Assembly: GCA_947625905.1 (NCBI GenBank)
Contig: CANQQJ010000003.1
Coordinates: forward strand, 1 to 64,000
DNA: 64,000 bases
DNA from: an uncultured Clostridia bacterium
Lineage (GTDB): Bacteria; Bacillota; Clostridia; Monoglobales; Monoglobaceae
Reading direction: 5' to 3'
The notes under the pieces are model-generated. The model made no database searches and was not told where the DNA came from. It saw only the letters and a list, made by a program, of their open reading frames with translations. The first letter of the stretch is position 1. Each line of letters begins with the position of its first letter. The position numbers were made by a program, and so were the translations under genes. Positions 55,001 through 62,691 of this stretch are shown here, piece by piece.

Positions 55001-55738
55001 ACGCTTGACGGCGGTTCTTCGATCGGCGGAGGAGGCTCCGGCGGAGGAGGCGGCGGAGGCGGATTTGGCACGACCGCCACGGCTGCCACGACTGCTCCCA
55101 CAGCTGCGGCAACAGAGGCTCCGGCTGACGCTCGGTCGACAACCAAACCGAGCGGAACGGAGAGTGGAAGCGTGTTTACTGATGTTCCGCCGACATACTG
55201 GGCCTATGATTACATTATGGACCTCTATAATGCAGGTGTTATAAACGGCGAGACGGCGACAACATTTATGCCCGAGAATAATATAACCCGTGCTGAGTTC
55301 ACCAAGATCGCGGCGGTAATATTCGACCTCAAGGCATCGTCCGATACCTCGGTATTTACCGATGTAACCGGCGGCGACTGGTTCGCGCCGTATGTGATCG
55401 CGGCGACCGAGGCGGGAATAGTCAACGGCGTTTCGGAGAGCGAGTTCGCTCCCGAAGAACTGATCACACGCGAGCAAATGTCCGCGATAATCGGACGCTA
55501 TCTGGGCGCGTCATCTCAGGCGCAGATGCCATACAGCGACGCGTCTGATATTTCGGATTACGCGGTGCCTTATGTGGCCGGTTTGACCGAGAACGGAATG
55601 CTTGAAGGCGACGAGACGGGAACATTCAGACCTCAGTCTAACGCGCAGCGCGCCGAAGCGGCCGCTCTGATGGACAGAGTTATGAAAACCTTAAAGCCGG
55701 CGGCAATTCCCGAGGCGAGCGATGCGCCCGCAGAATAA
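49082..55738 (+). CDS. Giant SLH surface protein with MBG-like, CBM6-like and discoidin-like modules
   Basis: 2218 aa. Signal peptide (about 1-32); a beta-rich region with beta-helix-like repeats (about 255-430); MBG/Ig-like adhesin repeats (about 440-880) marked by VTYTDE and YDVKVTV; a CBM6-like module starting LPDGAIDV (about 886-1105); a discoidin-like module (about 1141-1341); a second CBM6-like module starting IPDGAIEV (about 1430-1620); Pro/Thr linkers including seven PGATST units; a Gly-rich linker; three SLH repeats (about 2028-2190). No catalytic domain seen. Likely an adhesin or glycan-capturing scaffold on the cell surface. RBS GAAAGGG. A hairpin follows the stop. Confidence 0.85.
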   Translation: MKKRLSKLISLIISAAMIITTVSSVTIPVSAEDVDKEATTTVTQTAAAALNVEDGSNIQKNPPGYTGDVRMTATKKVDVTLGEDCGAKIGVFKLGNISANSHIKVTARLYVTNTDLSGIGLYTTMDPVPTTPDADYKAVMNGTQLAPLGYLGGSQPVVQFNGSKLNKTTFTGEVTGGGTSLNTNDDHLGSFTYEGDISEAGNLYFIAGSWQKDNDSNATGNRLLQVKDITVEYSSTLVDTVTYAPANGEVKLNKDVNTGNSRVTIGKNLTIKADTAKTVTSTNNQGILNNGGDLTLENVNIIAASGTGEETSSTFKAHYAVGIESNHTLTINNSEITGDIYQGSGNCIINLDNVNVKGTVKSRKAVQSTAGSTTCKIKLTGNTHADAVKYYFDGDRNDTLTMDNQSSVTTLTIYGTLNDGSEVIKASDGATLDPSKITTLETPDAGDIKYELQASEGGLSINKPVAAFSKEPAAKAELKYNGGEQELVDAGITSDGTVQYSLNDEGSYSTAIPKGTEAKQYTVYYKIIGDEKHKDSAAKSLTVKIEKGDSTFPEGLETVTVTYTDELTLNDVPLPIAEGGTLAWKDEVKSTKLTVNNEAEQEFAAIFTPDDSNYGTVEGNVKVKVTPAMITGVSLNDKTVTYDENSSDTQYGLDAPTGTRDGDEIKYAEGVYTAENDNSEDVWQSECPKYNAENTEQKITVRIKRDNYVTLYITKTLKITNEPTITDVVIAAKSGLVYTGSPQELITVSGTKQDDTVTYYLGGASQEGIPKASDAGTYDVKVTVERTGHHMYTWEQSVSIAKADSEFPSVETISVTYKSGMKLSDVAITQQPGNGKLEWKDSSTPVQEGEYDYPAVFKPTDQTNYNNADGNIKVNAAAEDKPTLEPLPDGAIDVANRPASTGAKTQEITEQNGAKRTVANTTDNSTIRYLGDFDIEEIESIVARAALVTNDKDTATEDASGTNGKYPAIKFAYMTIAEGDDMNALTGYGDNKDKSYIDGNSSAIRDGHHDIGIISGYTQPAANAQNGHLYSGAVFTVDSDSVTVDAGAYNTYPGGTAVVMDDLSKKLTLPSDVSGKVHLFVYGTAQSRRINLDYVIVNLKSDEPSESPSAEPEATPEPSAEATPEGGATATPEAKPTSAPGYKKIDLSGANIIAFAKGSDGQHNADSTGSGSVTTSGTWTTKTETTDKLSYHMINGEVDATSNDTAHTNNNSSYAFAIDLGAERQIDKLVLKNVSASAIVTAVGDGPEHQNGYITLGEEGGAGFVFTNEWTRVNESNYKHLIKVKAEYGSKINLYNEDSSSHYEVYDTVTLTGEFGKCRYIMFDGNNSTSYIGEIEAYTLSDEEPAEPSATPDSGATEAPEPSAEVSPSAEPEATPEPSAEATPEGGATATPEPSAEATPESGATATPVTTPEAQPTGTPEVKPTAEPIPDGAIEVKDLLSNNSTTRDVAVDENGTKKTEAASNADNHIYYIGEYDISEIERIDIVAALKERGADTPAQIKFAYEPIEAEGEVDEAYLTAKSGDIRSAGKRIGVISGTTKYDVNGSDKCDDYQGALWTINADGVTVDADAYAGFPGGTAAVDLSASEALAVKGSGKVHLFLYCTAQKGRVVMDYVNVILKGASPTATPGATSTPGATSTPGATSTPGATSTPGATSTPGATSTPGATSTPGADTTPTPAVTPTPGTSATATPTPFIPTDRMFTVTIPSSQVPANVNKIMVKRNPLDPEEEPIIVERSADGSFVVQLEKGYSYAVTGAKDETDNDVAIDRVESTLTLSESTTSSQVNLVEKTTADAFTVTLDPVPEAVKLAQGEEFDPAKAGTITVVVKDPARSTVTYSEATKADFEFRPYGDDAIMVIYKGVAADNYIPVVRTAQITNLGVTVADPSAGYAMPEPQKSIAGRYSISYQWYLMGAYGSRTPMAYGEKAARGMTYEIEVTFKADEGSTIAENAEYYLNSVKQWNVSDGVLTATFKTLDGGSSIGGGGSGGGGGGGGFGTTATAATTAPTAAATEAPADARSTTKPSGTESGSVFTDVPPTYWAYDYIMDLYNAGVINGETATTFMPENNITRAEFTKIAAVIFDLKASSDTSVFTDVTGGDWFAPYVIAATEAGIVNGVSESEFAPEELITREQMSAIIGRYLGASSQAQMPYSDASDISDYAVPYVAGLTENGMLEGDETGTFRPQSNAQRAEAAALMDRVMKTLKPAAIPEASDAPAE
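52406..53232 (+). repeat. Duplicated 47-nt Pro/Glu/Ala linker coding repeat
   Basis: The 47-nt stretch 52406-52452 is identical to 53186-53232, both coding for a [14 protein letters not shown] linker. The second copy has a further partial repeat after it. The two copies flank the discoidin-like module. Confidence 0.7.
53963..54106 (+). repeat. 18-bp tandem repeat coding for PGATST linker
   Basis: Seven units of 18 bp in perfect register with only R/Y changes at GAGCRACATCRACG, plus a degenerate eighth. Codes for proline/threonine linker, likely a glycosylated or flexible stalk. Such in-frame repeats change length easily. Confidence 0.85.
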
Positions 55739-55750
55739 TAAAAAACATAT

Positions 55751-55772
55751 AGGAGCCCCGAAAGGGGCTTCT
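55751..55772 (+). terminator. Hairpin after the 2218-aa gene
   Basis: 9-bp stem 55751-55759 with 55764-55772 and a GAAA loop. The T-run is poor, so termination may be partial. Confidence 0.5.
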
Positions 55773-56200
55773 GTTAACGTAGGGACTAGGGAATAGGAAC
55801 TAGGGACTGGGACGGGCGGATAATATCCGCCCGCGGGACGCCGGGGTCGTCGTCCCCTACGACCGTAGTATGTAAAATACCGTAGGGGCGGACGACTCGC
55901 ATGTCCTAGGTGATTTAATGATTTGCGGCCTCGTTTATATGTGCAATCGGAATACGATAGTGCCACGAATCCGCTAACGCGGCTCCGGCCGCAGCCTGCC
56001 CGCTTGCCTCCTCCCGGGAGGAGGTGTCAGGCGAAGCCTGACGGAGGTGGGAACGTAGGGACTAGGAATTAGGGCCTAGGGACTAGGATCCCCCCTCAGT
56101 CGGGCAAAGCCCGACAGCTCCCCCGAGGGGGGCGCGCCTATGTAAATGCCTTCCCCGAGGGGAGCCTGACGGAGTCGGGAACGCAGGGATTAGCTATAAA
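55773..56200. repeat. Intergenic repeat mosaic
   Basis: No gene. TAGGGACTAGG-type array (55778-55812); inverted GGGGACG module (55834-55860); 121-nt element copy B (55881-56001); CCTCCCGGGAGG palindrome (56004-56050); TAGGG array (56053-56088); inverted CCCTC palindromes (56090-56190). Confidence 0.8.
55881..56001 (-). repeat. 121-nt repeat element, copy B (inverted)
   Basis: Reverse-complement counterpart of 47248-47368, same length. The two copies face each other across 8.5 kb that holds the Rpn gene, its fragment and the 2218-aa gene. Confidence 0.8.
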
Positions 56201-56244
56201 CATCATATTTATAATAAATTAAAGATTAGTGTCAAAAAACAAAG

Positions 56245-56273
56245 ATGATATTTTGCAGGGCGTATGTTAAAAT
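56245..56273 (+). promoter_or_regulatory. Extended -10 promoter of the 1253-aa toroid/SLH protein
   Basis: ATGATA (56245-56250), 17-nt spacer, TAAAAT (56268-56273) preceded by TGT. Same TATGYTAAAATA core as the promoter at 18585-18613. Confidence 0.45.
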
Positions 56274-56350
56274 AAAAATATGATAATTGTTTCATGAGAA
56301 AAACATCCGCCGCGATCATACGCGGGGATTAAAGACAGGAGTGTTTTTTT

Positions 56351-59300
56351 GTGTCTGTATTTAAAAAAATGACGGCTTTGTTTACATCTGTCGTTATATT
56401 GATTTCGGCGGGCGTTATACCCGTTTATTCCGAACCGCTTGACGAGGTGTTATACGCAAATGGTTTTGAGAGCACCGATGAAGCACTTTTGCTGACGGGG
56501 AGCAACAATTCGATTGTATGCGGCACCACGGCCGACGCGGCCGCGGGCGGTGTATGCTCTTACGGATTTTCCGCCGATTCGGCTGTTGACAATGTCAGCG
56601 ACGGCAAGGAGATATCAAAATCATTTGGAGTTGAGTATAAAAAGTTTTATAAGGTTAGTGTAAATTATCTTGTTAAAAATTATATGAGGGTCAACGGAAC
56701 AAACGGCGGAGCATATATATCCTACAAGGTTTTAAACGCCGACGGTTCGCAGATCGAGGATTATAAATACTGTATCGCATCCGAGAAGGTTGAAAGCGGC
56801 GAGTGGCAAAGCGCCACGCTTTACATAACTCCCGGAAAAAATGCTGCGAAAGTTGGAATTTATCTAGGCTTTTCCGCCGCGAGCGGAACGGTTTATTTTG
56901 ACGACCTGACCTTCAGCGAGATAGATAAGTCTTTGGTCGGTCTTAATCCTGTTACGAGAACACAGGCCGGAGCGGGCGTCCAAGACAGCTACAAAACAGG
57001 TTTTGAGGACGATGATGTTGATTATTGGACTTATTCGGTAAAAAGCGGCGATGCGGATGCGGGTGTTTCGGGAGATATGGCACATTCAGGAAGCAAGTGC
57101 TTTATGTTTCATTCGGTCTCGCAGAACAGAGATCCGTCAAACAACACTTCTATCACAAACAAAAAGTCAGGCGAGTTTATGTTTGTGCTTGAGCCCGGAG
57201 TTTATCAGATCTCATGCTGGTATAATCTTAAAGATTACAAGAGATTCAATAATTCTCACGGCGCCACCTTCGGCGTCAGCGCTTATAGCGGCAGTACAGA
57301 ACTGCGCGGCAGCCCGACAACAAAAACTTTTGATGTGTTGGAGGATACGGCGGGCGAGTGGAAGTATTACAGCTTTACATTCACACTCCCCGAGGAATGT
57401 GACCGAATAAGAATGAATATCGGATTCCGCTGCTCGACAGGAACTTACGCGGTCGATGATATTGAGGTAACTCCGGTGCTTACCGGCCTTACAACAAATC
57501 CGGATAATGAGCACTTTAACGGAATGACAGTTAAAAAAGCCGATGATGATACCGTGTCGGTCGATTTAGATTATGAGCAGGCGATCTCGCCCGCCATACT
57601 CGACACCATAATTCTCGGCAATGAGGAATCCGAGGCCGCTCACAATTTTGAGGCAGGCAACAGCGCTGTCGGTTACGGCGGCTTAGGAGATACATACAGG
57701 CAGCTTTATCCGAATGAGCCCGTGTGTTTTGAGGTAAAAGTCGATCCCGAAAAAATGAATTATCTGACAATTAAAATGTGGGGCTCGGAATTTCCGCAGA
57801 AGGACCGACAGCATTTGCAGGTCACCGACGAGTACGGAACGTTCAAGCAGGAGTACGGAACGATGTGGCCCGATATTGACAGTATGATGCACGAGCAGGC
57901 GCAAAATGATTCGTATTTCTACGGAACGCTCAGGCTTCCTCCCCAGGCGACAATGGGCAGAACAAGCATAAAGCTGAAGATCTGGAATGTGGGAAACTAT
58001 AACGCTTACGGCGCGACAAAGTACGCTGCGGCTCCCGAATATTCGCGAGAGATCTTTAAAATAGCAACACACACCGAGCCGGAGTATATACCGCAGAGCG
58101 ACGATAAATCGGGAACCGAAAAGAGATACGATCTCACCAGAACCAAAGTTTCACCGAACGGACTTTCACCCTATGATTTTCTGATAAACGAGATGGACAA
58201 GGGCGTTGAGACCGTGATGGCGCGTCAAAACTACGGCGAGACATGGAACGAAATGGTTGCGGAAGGATTATCTCCGGTCGAGGCTACGGGCGCCTATATG
58301 GAGGACACAAACAGTCTGCGTCACGGCACATGGGAAAATTGGTGCAAGAATGTGTACTATAACAAGTGTGTGAGTTCAAACAGCGAGAATATGAAAGGAA
58401 TCCGTGTTTTGTCGACAGCGTACAACAGCCCGTGGAGCAAGTATTATCACGATGATATGCTGGTTGACCGCTGCGTTTCGTGGCTTGATTACATGGTAAG
58501 AGCCCAAGGCTCAAACGGCGGTTACAACGATGCCAACAACAAGGCGTGGATAGGAGGTCCGAACAGGACCGAATCAACTAACGCCATTAATGCAGGCGAA
58601 CGAACGATCGGAGAGGTTTTCCTCCAGCTCCATACTGAGATGGAAAGACTGGGTTATATGGATCAGCTTATGGACGACGATCTTAATCCCGACACGCCCA
58701 TGATCACCAGAGCTAAAGCTTATGAAAATATGTTTGTCGGCATAAGTTATTATATGTTTGAGTATATTTCGAGAAGAACGGCCGTAAACCAAGATCTATT
58801 CAATATTATTGCGGGCGAGGCCGCGGAGGAATCCTTGCAGATCCTTAATCCCGCGCGCTGCCGCGACAGAGACACAATGAAGTGGTGGTGGTACACCGCC
58901 ACCGGACTGATGGTCGCGCCGCACGGAAGTATTCAGATCTCTCCCAAGGGACTGTCACTTGAGACTCACGGACACTTAAACGGCGCATACGATGGAAACT
59001 ACGGTATGCACGGCGCTTCGATGGCGGCCGATCTTGCCATGCTCACAGGTGATGAAAATATTAAGCGGCGCGCGGTTTCGGCGGCAAACGCTCTTACATA
59101 TTTCCAGGAAACAATAACCGATTCGGAGGGTTATGTCGCTATCAGGAAAGAGGATGCGATAAACACTCGTAATACTTATACTCCCGGACGCGTTGAGTAC
59201 ACAGCCTGGAACAACTTTAATGCAATATATTTTGGTTCAAAAGACGCTATACGCGAGCTTGAGCTGTATATCCAGTACGGCGAGATATACAGAGCGCCGA

Positions 59301-60112
59301 TTGCAACCAACTCTCGTGATCTGTATTATGTTATGCAGATGTTTAATATAATGGGAGATAAGATCAAAGCCGCTTCCGAGGGCTATAAGACCTTTGCGGA
59401 CATCAGCGGTGTTGAGGAAGAAGGTGCCATAGTTACCTTGGCGTGGAAGGGAATAATCGACGGAGTGACCGATCTGACGTTTAAACCCGATGAACGTATT
59501 GATGAGGAAACATTTAAGCGTTGGCTCAATAATGCTTTCGGCAACACGACCGAGATTCCTTATTCCATACTGTATACACGAGCCGAAGCGGCAAGGATAA
59601 TACTTCAGCGCATTTATGACAAAGGCGTCGATATAGGCAGATTTGATCTCGGTTCGGGAATATGCCTTCCCAACGAGCCGTGGGTCCATGATGATTATGT
59701 TTACAACGACGAAATTGCCGAGTCGTATGCCTGGAAACTTCATGACAACGAAATTTTCCGCTGCACCATGAACTGGAGAAGCGAGTACAGCAGTTCGACA
59801 GAAAGAAGCAGAGCGGTCGCGACTACTTCGGAAGTGCTCAGATATCACGTTATGAAGGATGAGTATTCATCGGTCGGCTGCGCTTATATGGCGGCGCCGC
59901 TGGGACTTAGGAGAATAGATATCGCGAAATACGGCAAGTATGTTATTCTGTCAAATGTGTCCGATCAGGATAAGTCTGTTAATGTCGATATAACATCGGA
60001 TATTAAAAAGGCGCGCGATATAGTTTCGGGCGAAATGATAGACTTAAACAGCGAATTGAATATAAAAGCTCAGTCAACCGTGGTTCTCAATCTGGAGGAT
60101 GTTGAAAAATGA
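56351..60112 (+). CDS. Secreted toroid protein with inserted SLH segment (paralogue of 43846)
   Basis: 1253 aa, GTG start after AGGAG, signal peptide ending near VYSEP. Two beta CBM-like modules (about 30-190 and 215-375), then the domain shared with the 43846 protein (DPEKMNYLTIKMWG near 465), a toroid with WIGGPNR (near 734), SPKGLSLE (near 866), GAYDGNYG (near 879) and NTRNTYTPG (near 938), then an SLH-like segment (about 1014-1105) and a C-terminal beta region with CTMNWRSEY (near 1141). The SLH segment sits between toroid and sandwich, not at an end. Probably a surface-held glycan-active enzyme; the reaction is unknown. Overlaps the next gene by 4 bp. Confidence 0.75.
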   Translation: MSVFKKMTALFTSVVILISAGVIPVYSEPLDEVLYANGFESTDEALLLTGSNNSIVCGTTADAAAGGVCSYGFSADSAVDNVSDGKEISKSFGVEYKKFYKVSVNYLVKNYMRVNGTNGGAYISYKVLNADGSQIEDYKYCIASEKVESGEWQSATLYITPGKNAAKVGIYLGFSAASGTVYFDDLTFSEIDKSLVGLNPVTRTQAGAGVQDSYKTGFEDDDVDYWTYSVKSGDADAGVSGDMAHSGSKCFMFHSVSQNRDPSNNTSITNKKSGEFMFVLEPGVYQISCWYNLKDYKRFNNSHGATFGVSAYSGSTELRGSPTTKTFDVLEDTAGEWKYYSFTFTLPEECDRIRMNIGFRCSTGTYAVDDIEVTPVLTGLTTNPDNEHFNGMTVKKADDDTVSVDLDYEQAISPAILDTIILGNEESEAAHNFEAGNSAVGYGGLGDTYRQLYPNEPVCFEVKVDPEKMNYLTIKMWGSEFPQKDRQHLQVTDEYGTFKQEYGTMWPDIDSMMHEQAQNDSYFYGTLRLPPQATMGRTSIKLKIWNVGNYNAYGATKYAAAPEYSREIFKIATHTEPEYIPQSDDKSGTEKRYDLTRTKVSPNGLSPYDFLINEMDKGVETVMARQNYGETWNEMVAEGLSPVEATGAYMEDTNSLRHGTWENWCKNVYYNKCVSSNSENMKGIRVLSTAYNSPWSKYYHDDMLVDRCVSWLDYMVRAQGSNGGYNDANNKAWIGGPNRTESTNAINAGERTIGEVFLQLHTEMERLGYMDQLMDDDLNPDTPMITRAKAYENMFVGISYYMFEYISRRTAVNQDLFNIIAGEAAEESLQILNPARCRDRDTMKWWWYTATGLMVAPHGSIQISPKGLSLETHGHLNGAYDGNYGMHGASMAADLAMLTGDENIKRRAVSAANALTYFQETITDSEGYVAIRKEDAINTRNTYTPGRVEYTAWNNFNAIYFGSKDAIRELELYIQYGEIYRAPIATNSRDLYYVMQMFNIMGDKIKAASEGYKTFADISGVEEEGAIVTLAWKGIIDGVTDLTFKPDERIDEETFKRWLNNAFGNTTEIPYSILYTRAEAARIILQRIYDKGVDIGRFDLGSGICLPNEPWVHDDYVYNDEIAESYAWKLHDNEIFRCTMNWRSEYSSSTERSRAVATTSEVLRYHVMKDEYSSVGCAYMAAPLGLRRIDIAKYGKYVILSNVSDQDKSVNVDITSDIKKARDIVSGEMIDLNSELNIKAQSTVVLNLEDVEK

Positions 60113-62001
60113 AGATGATAAAAAATGTATTATGCGCAGTTTTAGCGTTTGTGATGATCTCGGGAACGGTCAACGCCGATGTTATGAGCGACACGAGCTA
60201 TGCCGAGGCTGTCGAGGGAGCGGTCGTGATAGACAGCTCTATGGTTTATGAAACCGAGGCGGACGTAACAAAAGAACAGATCGGATCGCTGTTTAACTAT
60301 GCCAACGGAACAGACGATCGTCCCGCGCCTCTTAACGAAGCGTACAACGCGGATTTCACGATATACCTCGGTTCGGATAACGCGAAAAACATATCGGGTT
60401 TCAGAGTGTATGTAAACGGTTCTGATTCGAGCGAGCACAATCCGCCGATCACTCTTTACGGCTCAAACGACGCCGTAACATGGGACGAGCTTACAAGCAT
60501 AGAAACGCCGATCATGGGAGCGTGGAACGAGAAATACTTTGAGTCGGGATCGGAATATACATATCTGCGCCTCGAAAGTGCTATGTCTGTGACCGATGAG
60601 GATGAGATCAGCGAGGATGACGTCTTTATCGAAGGCGAAACCGATACATATCATCAGAAAGTTTCATGCGTCGCTTTTTTTGAGGCGGTGACGGACGAGG
60701 AAAGTTCCGGCTTGGTATCATCAAGCACAGGCGGCTATAAAACCGAACAGACTGTCACGGATTTCAGCGATATAAGCGGCCACTGGGCGGAGGATGTTAT
60801 CCGAAAGTATTTATCGAACGGATATATAAACGGATATCCGGACGGTACATTCAGACCGGACGACGGAGTGACGGCGGCGGAGTTTTGCAAAATCGTGTCA
60901 TCATTACAGGGCGTGAGCTACAGCGTTTCGGGCGGCAGCTGGTCGCTTCCGTATATTCGGGAAATGATGTCAAAGGGCGTTATCGAACGCTCGGATTTTG
61001 ACGATTATGATGTTCGGATGACAAGAGAGCAGGTCGCAAAAGCAGCGCTGGGGCTGATGACGGGCGAATATTATCCGAAAGATCTTGAACAATATCTTGG
61101 ATACATAACAGACTCGGATCAAATAACACCGGCATATAACGAATATGTTATAAAAACGTTTGTTTCGGGCGTTATCGGCGGATATCCCGACGGAACTTGG
61201 AGACCGCAGGACGGAGTCACAAGGGCCGAGATACTGTCGATACTTGACAGGGTGACGAATAAAGACATGAGAGAGATCCCCGAGGCACTCCGGGGAAGCT
61301 CGTCCGAGGATCCGGTGCAGTCTTATTTCTTCAGCGCGGCGGTCCAAGTAAGAAAGAACACCAACGCTTCGGGAATGCAGTATCGTTTGTACGGCTCGGA
61401 CGCCAGATATATGGAGGCCGACGATGCCGCCACGGGTCTTAAGATATTCAATGAGATTCAGGGCGCGCAGGGATTCGCAATGATCCTGAGGTATGATGTC
61501 TCGGATATAAAAGAAAACAGAGATAAACTTAACAGTCTGCATTTAGACGCTGAGTGGGTAAAGGGCGGCAGTAACGGACATGAACTCGGTGTATGGTATT
61601 ACACTTATGATGCTGACAAGACCGACTGGAACAACAATCTCTACTTTAAGAACCTGAACGGCTCGGCGGTCGCGAGCGATGATATTTCGGGTTATAACTC
61701 GGTTGTATCGAATATCGAGTCGCAGCTCCCTACTTGGGGCAATTCGTCAATGGCCGTGCCCAATAATCAAAAAACCAAGCCGGTATTCAGCGCCGTCAGA
61801 AACGAGGAGAAAAAATTTGTTTTTGATATAACACCTGATATTGATGATTTTCTGGCGCATGCCAACGAGAATAATATGGTGGAGATATTTATAACATCGG
61901 TTAACTATGACGGATATGAGCTTGACGAAGATAAGCCGCAGATATATACGGCGGGCGAGAATGCCCCGGCACTTGTTGCTGAATACAATGTCGGAAGCTG
62001 A
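60109..62001 (+). CDS. Secreted discoidin/SLH protein with CBM96-like module
   Basis: 630 aa, signal peptide ending near VNADV. A discoidin-like N-terminal module (about 55-200), three SLH repeats in the middle (about 218-400) with GYINGYPDGTFRPDDGVT and GVIGGYPDGTWRPQDGVT, and a C-terminal CBM96/DNRLRE-like module (about 420-630) whose LGVWYYTYDADKTDW matches the modules of the 2203-aa protein. No enzyme domain. The start overlaps the toroid gene stop by 4 bp, so both are made together and are likely surface partners. Confidence 0.82.
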   Translation: MKMIKNVLCAVLAFVMISGTVNADVMSDTSYAEAVEGAVVIDSSMVYETEADVTKEQIGSLFNYANGTDDRPAPLNEAYNADFTIYLGSDNAKNISGFRVYVNGSDSSEHNPPITLYGSNDAVTWDELTSIETPIMGAWNEKYFESGSEYTYLRLESAMSVTDEDEISEDDVFIEGETDTYHQKVSCVAFFEAVTDEESSGLVSSSTGGYKTEQTVTDFSDISGHWAEDVIRKYLSNGYINGYPDGTFRPDDGVTAAEFCKIVSSLQGVSYSVSGGSWSLPYIREMMSKGVIERSDFDDYDVRMTREQVAKAALGLMTGEYYPKDLEQYLGYITDSDQITPAYNEYVIKTFVSGVIGGYPDGTWRPQDGVTRAEILSILDRVTNKDMREIPEALRGSSSEDPVQSYFFSAAVQVRKNTNASGMQYRLYGSDARYMEADDAATGLKIFNEIQGAQGFAMILRYDVSDIKENRDKLNSLHLDAEWVKGGSNGHELGVWYYTYDADKTDWNNNLYFKNLNGSAVASDDISGYNSVVSNIESQLPTWGNSSMAVPNNQKTKPVFSAVRNEEKKFVFDITPDIDDFLAHANENNMVEIFITSVNYDGYELDEDKPQIYTAGENAPALVAEYNVGS

Positions 62002-62049
62002 GAGTAATGTTGAGCCGATATCAGATCAAACTATGAGAGGGTGGTTATT

Positions 62050-62670
62050 ATGCAAACGATATTGTTTCAAGGTGACTCTATCACCGACGCGGGGCGCTCG
62101 CGCGAGATCGAGCGCAACGGAGGCTGGGGCTACGCGACGCTTGTAAAGGCGCAGCTCGGCTATGAAGATCCAGGCAAATATCAATTTTACAACAGAGGCG
62201 TGGGCGGCGACAGAATAGTTGATGTCTACGCGCGGATGAATACAGATATAATTCAGCTTAAACCCGATGTGATGAGCATACTCGCGGGAGTAAATGATGT
62301 GTGGTCGCAGATACGATGGGAAAACGGCAGCAGCCCGGAGAAGTACGGAAAAATATATTCCATGCTTATCGAGGAGGTCAAGGAAGCGCTGCCGGACATA
62401 AAAATTATGATTTTGGAGCCGTTCGTTTTGCGCGGAGAGGCGACCAACGAATTTTGGGACAGATTTAATTATGAGGTAAGAGCGATCGCGGCAAAGGCGA
62501 AAGAGACGGCGCAAAAATATGATCTGCCGTTTATAGAGCTGCAGCACCTGTTCGACGAGGCATACCCGCTGGCGCCGGAAGGCTACTGGCTCGGAGACGG
62601 CGTTCACCCCGCCGCGCCGGGACATGAGATCATAAAAAGAGAATGGATCAAGGCGTTTAAGACGTTGTAA
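62050..62670 (+). CDS. SGNH/GDSL hydrolase
   Basis: 206 aa from ATG 62050, with GAGGGTGG five bases upstream. SGNH blocks are clear: FQGDSITDAG (block I Ser), RGVGGDR (block II Gly), AGVNDVW (block III Asn) and DGVHPAAPGH (block V Asp/His). Related enzymes are carbohydrate acetylesterases, including rhamnogalacturonan acetylesterase. No signal peptide, so it would deacetylate imported oligosaccharides. Follows the SLH gene by 48 bp and is probably in the same transcript. Confidence 0.88.
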   Translation: MQTILFQGDSITDAGRSREIERNGGWGYATLVKAQLGYEDPGKYQFYNRGVGGDRIVDVYARMNTDIIQLKPDVMSILAGVNDVWSQIRWENGSSPEKYGKIYSMLIEEVKEALPDIKIMILEPFVLRGEATNEFWDRFNYEVRAIAAKAKETAQKYDLPFIELQHLFDEAYPLAPEGYWLGDGVHPAAPGHEIIKREWIKAFKTL

Positions 62671-62691
62671 ATTAAATGGGGAGGTTAATTT

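Noticed and set aside
49082..55738. Pectate lyase-like enzyme in the 2218-aa protein
   Set aside because: The region near 255-430 has beta-helix-like repeats but no recognisable catalytic residues, so I call it structural.
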